Below are positions 7,017 through 11,261 of a stretch of DNA of 11,261 nt, one piece after another. The notes beneath the pieces were generated by a model, which ran no database searches, was not told the origin of the DNA, and saw only the letters and a program-made list of their open reading frames with translations. Origin of the DNA: UBA1876 sp964515395 (GTDB lineage Bacteria > Synergistota > Synergistia > Synergistales > Thermovirgaceae); the NCBI GenBank assembly GCA_964515395.1, contig CAZERC010000040.1, positions 1 through 11,261 on the forward strand. The letters run 5' to 3'. How positions within the stretch are numbered: the stretch's first letter is position 1; the number at the start of each line of letters is the position of its first letter. The translations under genes and the position numbers were made by a program.

Positions 7017-8141
7017 TCAGTTGCTCAAAAGCGTCAACATGGCGCCGGCGGCGACAGCGGTACCGACGACTCCGGCAACGTTCGGTCCCATGGCGTGCAT
7101 GAGGAGAAAATTCGAAGGGTTCTCCTTCGAGCTGATCCTCTGGACGACACGGGCTGCCATGGGAACGGCCGAAACGCCGGCCGCACCGATCATGGGGTTG
7201 ATCTTCCCGCCGGATAGGACCTTCATGAGCTGCCCGAAAAGGGTTCCTCCCGCCGTGGAGAACAGGAACGCCACGAGGCCGAGGATGATGATCTTGATGG
7301 TCGCAAAGGTCAAAAAGGATTCGGCTCCCATGGTGGATCCCACAGACAGGCCCAGAAAAATGGTCGTTGCGTTGAGAATCTCGTTCTGGGCGGCCTGATT
7401 CAGCCGTTCCGTCACGCCGCACTCCTTCAGGAGATTCCCGAACATCAGGATACCGATCAAGGGCACCGAAGCCGGGAGGATGAGTCCCGCAGCTATGGTC
7501 ACCACGATGGGGAAAAGCACCCGCTCAAGCTTTGAAACCGGCCTGAGAGCATCCATTCGGATAGCCCTGTCCTTCTTCGTGGTAAACATCTTGATTACGG
7601 GCGGCTGTACCATGGGCACAAGTGCCATATAGGTATAGGCCGCCACGGCCACAGCTCCAAGTATTTGTGGCGCCAGCTTCATGGTCAGATAGATCGACGT
7701 CGGTCCGTCAGCACCTCCGATGATCGCGATGGAAGCCGCCTCCCGAACGGTAAAGCCCAGCATCAACGCTCCGAAAAGCGCAATAAACACGCCCAGCTGC
7801 GCGGCCGCACCCAAAAGAAACGTTATGGGGTTCGCCAACAGGGGGGAGAAGTCGGTCAGTGCGCCGATGCCCATGAAAATAATCACAGGGTAGATTTCAT
7901 GTTGCGCCCCGTAAAATACGTAATTCAGGAATCCACCTTCATCCATGATTCCCGAAAAGGGAATATTCACCAGAATACATCCCGTCGCAATAGGCACCAG
8001 CAGCAAGGGTTCGAAATTCTTCGCAATGGCCAGATAGAGCAATGCAAAAGCTACCACGAGCATGAGGATATTCCCCCATGTCAACCCCGCGAAACCCGAT
8101 TGCGACAGGATCGTCGACAATGCCTTGAAATACAGTCCCAT
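7017..8141 (-). CDS. mmdB: Methylmalonyl-CoA decarboxylase beta subunit, sodium-pumping carboxybiotin decarboxylase
   Basis: A 374-residue inner-membrane protein that decarboxylates carboxybiotin and exports sodium ions, the energy-conserving step of the complex. It belongs to the OadB/MmdB/GcdB family and has the expected length (about 373). The signature GGADGPTSIY carries Asp145, and Tyr171 lies 26 residues later. The KINPMIGAAGVSAVPMAAR block carries Asn315, Gly319, Ser324 and Arg331. The spacing from Asp145 to these residues matches D203, Y229, N373, G377, S382 and R389 of Klebsiella OadB, so the sodium/proton site looks intact. It is the last gene of the operon, 26 bases after mmdC, with AAAGGTGAGGGG before its ATG, and is followed by the strong terminator. 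The name mmdB rather than oadB or gcdB comes from the adjacent mmdA and epimerase genes. Confidence 0.95.
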   Translation of the reverse strand: MGLYFKALSTILSQSGFAGLTWGNILMLVVAFALLYLAIAKNFEPLLLVPIATGCILVNIPFSGIMDEGGFLNYVFYGAQHEIYPVIIFMGIGALTDFSPLLANPITFLLGAAAQLGVFIALFGALMLGFTVREAASIAIIGGADGPTSIYLTMKLAPQILGAVAVAAYTYMALVPMVQPPVIKMFTTKKDRAIRMDALRPVSKLERVLFPIVVTIAAGLILPASVPLIGILMFGNLLKECGVTERLNQAAQNEILNATTIFLGLSVGSTMGAESFLTFATIKIIILGLVAFLFSTAGGTLFGQLMKVLSGGKINPMIGAAGVSAVPMAARVVQRISSKENPSNFLLMHAMGPNVAGVVGTAVAAGAMLTLLSN

Positions 8142-8167
8142 GGCCCCTCACCTTTCCGGCGCGGGTT

Positions 8168-8566
8168 CTAGCCAAGCACCACGAGCACGTCACCCGTGTT
8201 GACCGGATCCCCGTCTTTGACCTTGATTTCCTTGACCGTTCCAGCCGAGGGGGCCTGGATCTCGTTTTCCATCTTCATGGCTTCCAGGACGAGAAGAAGA
8301 TCGCCTTCCGAAACCTGGGCACCCACCGAAACGGCGACCTTGAGGACCTTACCGGGCATCGGGGCCTCGACTTCAGCTCCGCCCCCTCCGCCTGAAGCGG
8401 GAGCAGGAGCCGCTTCCTTGGCAGGTTCGGCCTTCGGCGCCGGGGCAGGCTCGGCCTTCGGCGCGGGACCGGCGGCCTGTTGAGCCGGGCTGCCGCCTGT
8501 CCCAAGGTCTTCGACGTCTACCTCATAGCTCGTTCCGTTTACGGTAATCCTGTATTTGCGTCCCAT
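8168..8566 (-). CDS. mmdC: Biotin carboxyl carrier subunit of methylmalonyl-CoA decarboxylase
   Basis: A 132-residue carrier that shuttles the carboxyl group, as carboxybiotin, from MmdA to MmdB. Residues 1-20 form a short conserved N-terminal strand region (MGRKYRITVNGTSYEVDVED). A flexible Pro/Ala/Lys/Glu linker follows (about 25-63), including two direct copies of PAPKAEPA and a run of five glycines. The biotinyl domain (about 64-132) contains EAMKMEN, with Lys98 as the biotin attachment site, and ends in a GDVLVVLG strand. The ATG follows GGAGG at seven bases. It sits between mmdD (52 bases upstream) and mmdB. The linker is typical of gamma subunits in this enzyme class. Confidence 0.95.
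   Translation of the reverse strand: MGRKYRITVNGTSYEVDVEDLGTGGSPAQQAAGPAPKAEPAPAPKAEPAKEAAPAPASGGGGGAEVEAPMPGKVLKVAVSVGAQVSEGDLLLVLEAMKMENEIQAPSAGTVKEIKVKDGDPVNTGDVLVVLG
8421..8467. repeat. 24-base tandem repeat in the mmdC linker
   Basis: Two near-identical 23-base copies with a 24-base period (starting at 8421 and 8445, differing at two positions) encode PAPKAEPA twice in the proline/alanine linker of the biotin carrier. Slippage here would lengthen or shorten the swinging arm in frame by eight residues. Confidence 0.75.
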
Positions 8567-8618
8567 TCGTGTTCCTCCTTCTTTATATTCAAAGATCCCT
8601 TGATATTCAGGAGCTTTC

Positions 8619-9026
8619 CTAGTCCATGCCTTCCATCAGTTCCGTGCGGCTGGCAAGTTTCCAGTTTCCGCCACGGCCGATGGCTTTCCCGATGGGTGTC
8701 ACTTTTCGAACGGCCGTCACGACTCCTCCGCCGGAATCAGCCACCGCTGCGGCCAAGGCCGCGATGAGAGCCCCGTCAGGGCTTCCGTCGCCGGCTGGAG
8801 CCGCCTTTTGCGGAGCGGGCTTCGGCGGGGCCTGTTTCGATTTCGATGGTGCAGACCCTGAGCCGCTTTTACCCCCTTCGACAACCGCAGCCAGGTACCG
8901 CACCGCGAAAATGATGAAGGTGAGACCGATAAGGACAAGGAACACAACGGAAAAGGCAATGAATGCCAGCGCCGCGGCACCTCCTATGCCCTGTGAGAAT
9001 CGTTCCGCAAGACGAGCGAGTTCCAT
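8619..9026 (-). CDS. mmdD: Methylmalonyl-CoA decarboxylase delta subunit (OadG-like membrane anchor)
   Basis: A small 135-residue subunit that holds the carboxyltransferase and biotin carrier to the membrane beta subunit. One transmembrane helix is visible at about 17-43 (AAALAFIAFSVVFLVLIGLT and on). It is followed by a Ser/Lys/Pro/Ala-rich linker (about 52-80) and a C-terminal segment with DGALIAALAAAVADSG and a basic stretch ending GNWKLASRTELMEGMD, as in MmdD proteins. It lies between mmdA (18 bases upstream) and mmdC, the usual position. The ATG at 9026 is preceded by GAGGGGGTGA. The family is weakly conserved, so the call leans on topology and context as well as sequence. Confidence 0.87.
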   Translation of the reverse strand: MELARLAERFSQGIGGAAALAFIAFSVVFLVLIGLTFIIFAVRYLAAVVEGGKSGSGSAPSKSKQAPPKPAPQKAAPAGDGSPDGALIAALAAAVADSGGGVVTAVRKVTPIGKAIGRGGNWKLASRTELMEGMD

Positions 9027-9044
9027 TCCGTCACCCCCTCGCGC

Positions 9045-10604
9045 CTAGTGCGGCATGACGCCGTGTTTGCGCTTCGGGCGAAGCTCACGCTTGCCCTCGG
9101 TCTGCACCAGGGCCTGGAAAAGTTCCCTGCGTGTCTCCTCGGGAAGGATGACCCGGTCGACAAAGCCTCTCCGGGCAGCCGGATAGGGAGTGGCAAAAGC
9201 CTCTCGGTATTCTTCTATCTTCCTGGCCCGGACGGCCTCAGGGTCTTCGGCCTCCTGGATCTCTTTCCTGAAGATGATGTTCGCCGCTCCTTCGGCCCCC
9301 ATGACGGCGATCTCCGCCTGAGGCCAGGCCAAAACCACGTCCGCCCCGAGGTCCTTGCTGCACATTCCAAGGTAGGCGCCGCCGTAGGCTTTTCTGAGGA
9401 CGATCGTAATGAGCGGGACCGTGGCTTCACTGTAGGCGTACAAAAGTTTAGCTCCGTGTCGGATGATGCCGCCGAGTTCCTGTGATTTGCCCGGCAGATA
9501 TCCGGGAACGTCCACGAAGGTGACCACGGGGATGTTGAAGGCGTCACAATACCTGATGAACCGGCTTGCCTTGTCGGAGGCGTCAATGTCGAGGCATCCG
9601 GCCATCACCGCCGCCTGGTTGGCAATAATGCCGATAACGTATCCGCCCACCCGTGCGAACCCGGTGACCATGTTCTTGGCCCACATGGGCTGGACTTCGA
9701 AGAAATCGCCGTCATCCACCACACGGTTGATGACGTCCTGCACATGGTAGCCCTTGTTGGGATTCGTGGGAACGATGTCGCGAAGTTCGATATCGGCCCT
9801 GTTCACGTCATCATCGCTTTCTACGAAGGGAGGTTCCTCCATGTTGTTGCTCGGGAGATAGGAGAGAAGTTTCCTGATCTGCTGGAAACATTCGTCTTCG
9901 TCAGCAGCAAAGAAGTGGGCATTACCGGAAACCTGGTTGTGGGCCTTTGCTCCGCCGATCTGTTCGCTCGTCACATCCTCACCGGTAACGGCCTTGATGA
10001 CCGCCGGCCCCGTGATGTGCATGATCCCGATCTTGTCAACCATGAAAATAAAGTCCGTGAGAGCCGGACTGTAAACGGCTCCGCCGGCGGTGGGGCCGAC
10101 GATGACGGACAACTGCGGTACAACGCCGCTTGCAATGGTGTTTCTCAGGAAGATGTTTCCATAACCGGACAGACTGTCAACGGCTTCCTGAATCCGGGCT
10201 CCACCGCTGTCATTGAGCCCTACGACAGGTGCACCGTTGGTCATGGCCAGGTCCATGACCTTGCAGATTTTCTTGGCATGCATCTCGCCAAGAGATCCGC
10301 CCATGACGGTAAAGTCCTGGCTGAAAACATAGACCATTCGCCCGTCTACGGTGCCATAGCCCGTCACCACACCATCTCCGGGATAAACCTTCTTCTCCAT
10401 CCCGAAGTTCACGCACCGGTGTTCCACAAAAGCATCGATCTCGACGAAGCTGCCGGGATCCATAAGTTTGTCTATCCGCTCACGGGCGGTCAGCTTCCCC
10501 TTTGCATGTTGCTTCTCGATCGACTTCTCACCGCCACCGCTTTCCGTGGTCTCCCGGCGCGACAGAAGCTCTTCGCACAGTTCTCCAATAGTCCTTTCCG
10601 ACAT
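9045..10604 (-). CDS. mmdA: Methylmalonyl-CoA decarboxylase alpha subunit (carboxyltransferase)
   Basis: A 519-residue biotin-dependent carboxyltransferase that moves the carboxyl group of (S)-methylmalonyl-CoA onto carrier biotin, releasing propionyl-CoA. It has the two crotonase-fold halves of the PccB/MmdA family. The N-terminal half carries NDSGGARIQEAVDSLSGYGN (residues 131-150), forming an oxyanion site. The C-terminal half carries GYLPGKSQELGGIIRHGAK (368-386) and RKAYGGAYLGM (404-414), forming the second. The end, RPKRKHGVMPH, resembles the family's usual KRKHGNIPL. AAGGAGG lies seven bases before the ATG. Alone it could be read as a propionyl-CoA carboxylase beta subunit, but the following mmdD, mmdC and mmdB and the absence of a biotin carboxylase in the window make the sodium-pump decarboxylase the best call. 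Confidence 0.95.
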   Translation of the reverse strand: MSERTIGELCEELLSRRETTESGGGEKSIEKQHAKGKLTARERIDKLMDPGSFVEIDAFVEHRCVNFGMEKKVYPGDGVVTGYGTVDGRMVYVFSQDFTVMGGSLGEMHAKKICKVMDLAMTNGAPVVGLNDSGGARIQEAVDSLSGYGNIFLRNTIASGVVPQLSVIVGPTAGGAVYSPALTDFIFMVDKIGIMHITGPAVIKAVTGEDVTSEQIGGAKAHNQVSGNAHFFAADEDECFQQIRKLLSYLPSNNMEEPPFVESDDDVNRADIELRDIVPTNPNKGYHVQDVINRVVDDGDFFEVQPMWAKNMVTGFARVGGYVIGIIANQAAVMAGCLDIDASDKASRFIRYCDAFNIPVVTFVDVPGYLPGKSQELGGIIRHGAKLLYAYSEATVPLITIVLRKAYGGAYLGMCSKDLGADVVLAWPQAEIAVMGAEGAANIIFRKEIQEAEDPEAVRARKIEEYREAFATPYPAARRGFVDRVILPEETRRELFQALVQTEGKRELRPKRKHGVMPH

Positions 10605-10640
10605 GTCCCTTCCTCCTTTATGCCTTTACCCCGAGATCTT

Positions 10641-11045
10641 TCAGTCCCGTTCGCTCAGCTCGAGTAATACGCCGCCCGTGGTTTTCGGGTGTACGAAGGC
10701 TATCCTCGCTCCGCCGGCCCCGTAACGCGGTTTTTCGTCGATAAGACGCATCCCCTGGTTTTTCATCGTTTCGAGAGCCTCTTCCAGATTTTCCACCCTG
10801 ATCGCCAGGTGGTGGATACCTTCTCCCTTTTTCTCGATGAATTTCGCAACGGGGCTGTCGTCGGCCGTAGGCTCCAGGAGCTCGATTTCCGTATCTTTCA
10901 GTGGCAGAAAGGCCGTCTTCACCTTCTGTTCAGCGACCTCTTCGACGCCGGTACAGGGTATGCCGAGCGTCTTCTCCCAAAAAGCGAGAGCTTCGTCAAT
11001 GCTTTTCACGGCAATCCCGATATGATCTACAACCGTAGGTTTCAA
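10641..11045 (-). CDS. mce: Methylmalonyl-CoA epimerase
   Basis: A 134-residue VOC/glyoxalase-fold metalloenzyme that interconverts the R and S forms of methylmalonyl-CoA, linking the B12-dependent mutase (R form) to the decarboxylase (S form). The first VOC module begins VVDHIGIAVKSIDEAL, with metal ligand His8; IELLEP supplies a ligand near Glu55. The second begins GIHHLAIRVENLEEAL (His78 or His79) and ends GGVLLELSERD (Glu129). All four expected metal-ligand positions are filled. I place the start at TTG (11045-11043) because AGGGGGG lies six bases upstream and the protein then begins directly at the conserved domain. An in-frame ATG at 11135 would add 30 low-complexity residues not found in the family. 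It is 36 bases upstream of mmdA and opens the decarboxylase cluster. Confidence 0.92.
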   Translation of the reverse strand: MKPTVVDHIGIAVKSIDEALAFWEKTLGIPCTGVEEVAEQKVKTAFLPLKDTEIELLEPTADDSPVAKFIEKKGEGIHHLAIRVENLEEALETMKNQGMRLIDEKPRYGAGGARIAFVHPKTTGGVLLELSERD

Positions 11046-11202
11046 AGCACGTCCCCCCCTGCTTCCGGGACAGCCTCCAGAAGACGGCGTGCCCGAAGCT
11101 ATTTTGTCAGGCTGCGCTCCGGATTTCCATGGCATATGATACCATTTTGCAAAACCGGAACACTGAAATCACAACAAATCCGCGGAATTGCTCTTTATTT
11201 GA
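11046..11202. other. Intergenic leader upstream of mce, with clustered palindromes
   Basis: The 157-base gap contains no credible gene. On the plus strand CCATGG (11127-11132), CATATG (11133-11138) and TTTTGCAAAA (11145-11154) are perfect palindromes close together. On the minus-strand transcript 11145-11129 can fold as a seven-pair stem, with one G-U pair, around a three-base loop. No convincing -35/-10 pair was found, so whether transcription starts here or reads through from the upstream gene is open. No intrinsic terminator is seen. Confidence 0.4.
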
Positions 11203-11261
11203 TCAGGCGCTCTTTTTCGAGGCTACGGCCTCTTCGAGCCACTGGATGCAATCTTTCGTCG
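11203..11261 (-). CDS. C-terminal end of an upstream gene, possibly the cobalamin-binding part of methylmalonyl-CoA mutase (partial)
   Basis: A minus-strand frame enters from the right edge and stops at TGA (11205-11203). It gives the C-terminal residues TKDCIQWLEEAVASKKSA. The amphipathic, acidic helix with a lysine-rich tail looks like a genuine protein end and resembles the last helix of B12-binding domains (family pattern GT-x-T-x-x-I-x-x-I/L). The position, directly upstream of mce on the same strand, is where mutase subunits or the MeaB GTPase are commonly found. Eighteen residues cannot identify the family; MeaB is an equally reasonable alternative. A second open frame here (ending at 11195) is basic and less protein-like. 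Confidence 0.45.
   Translation of the reverse strand, partial: TKDCIQWLEEAVASKKSA

Noticed and set aside
9045..10604. Propionyl-CoA carboxylase beta subunit as the name for the carboxyltransferase
   Set aside because: The immediately following OadG-like anchor, biotin carrier and OadB-like sodium pump fit the decarboxylase complex, and no biotin carboxylase is present.
9744..10667. 307-codon open frame on the plus strand opposite mmdA
   Set aside because: Antisense shadow of the strongly conserved carboxyltransferase; no family features.
11206..11232. GAGGC-TACG-GCCTC hairpin near the right edge considered as a terminator
   Set aside because: It lies inside the coding end of the upstream gene, has only five pairs and has no suitable T-run after it on the minus strand.

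Overview
The window looks like chromosomal DNA from an anaerobic, diderm, amino-acid-fermenting bacterium, most plausibly a member of the Synergistota. That placement is inference. It rests on a sodium-pumping methylmalonyl-CoA decarboxylase operon next to a methylmalonyl-CoA epimerase, an outer-membrane patatin phospholipase, an LpxL-type lipid A acyltransferase homologue and an archaeal/eukaryal-type ProRS start. No mobile element, CRISPR array, rRNA or tRNA was seen.

Left part (1-3262): the 5' end of a prolyl-tRNA synthetase gene (minus strand, running off the left edge) has its own well-formed promoter. Upstream of it, on the same strand, is a secreted patatin/POTRA/beta-barrel phospholipase. 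Divergent from that is an aspartate/glutamate racemase-family gene on the plus strand.

Middle part (3270-6929): a three-gene minus-strand cluster runs from an LpxL/HtrB-like acyltransferase, through a YqgF/RuvC-like RNase H-fold protein that overlaps the acyltransferase stop by one base, to a CLC-family chloride transporter. In the CLC protein both glutamates used for proton-coupled exchange are valines. Divergent from this cluster is a two-domain universal stress protein with a good promoter.

Right part (6946-11261): a strong bidirectional terminator separates the stress protein from a minus-strand operon. In transcription order the operon is mce (epimerase), mmdA (carboxyltransferase), mmdD (membrane anchor), mmdC (biotin carrier) and mmdB (sodium-translocating membrane subunit). 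The last 59 bases hold the C-terminus of another minus-strand gene, possibly the cobalamin-binding part of methylmalonyl-CoA mutase. Together these convert (R)-methylmalonyl-CoA, made from succinyl-CoA, to the S epimer and decarboxylate it to propionyl-CoA while exporting sodium ions.

Most of the window belongs to known families. I see no new multi-gene system. The points most worth a second look are the CLC protein with both transport glutamates lost, the divergent YqgF-like protein coupled to a lipid acyltransferase, and the palindromic leader upstream of mce.
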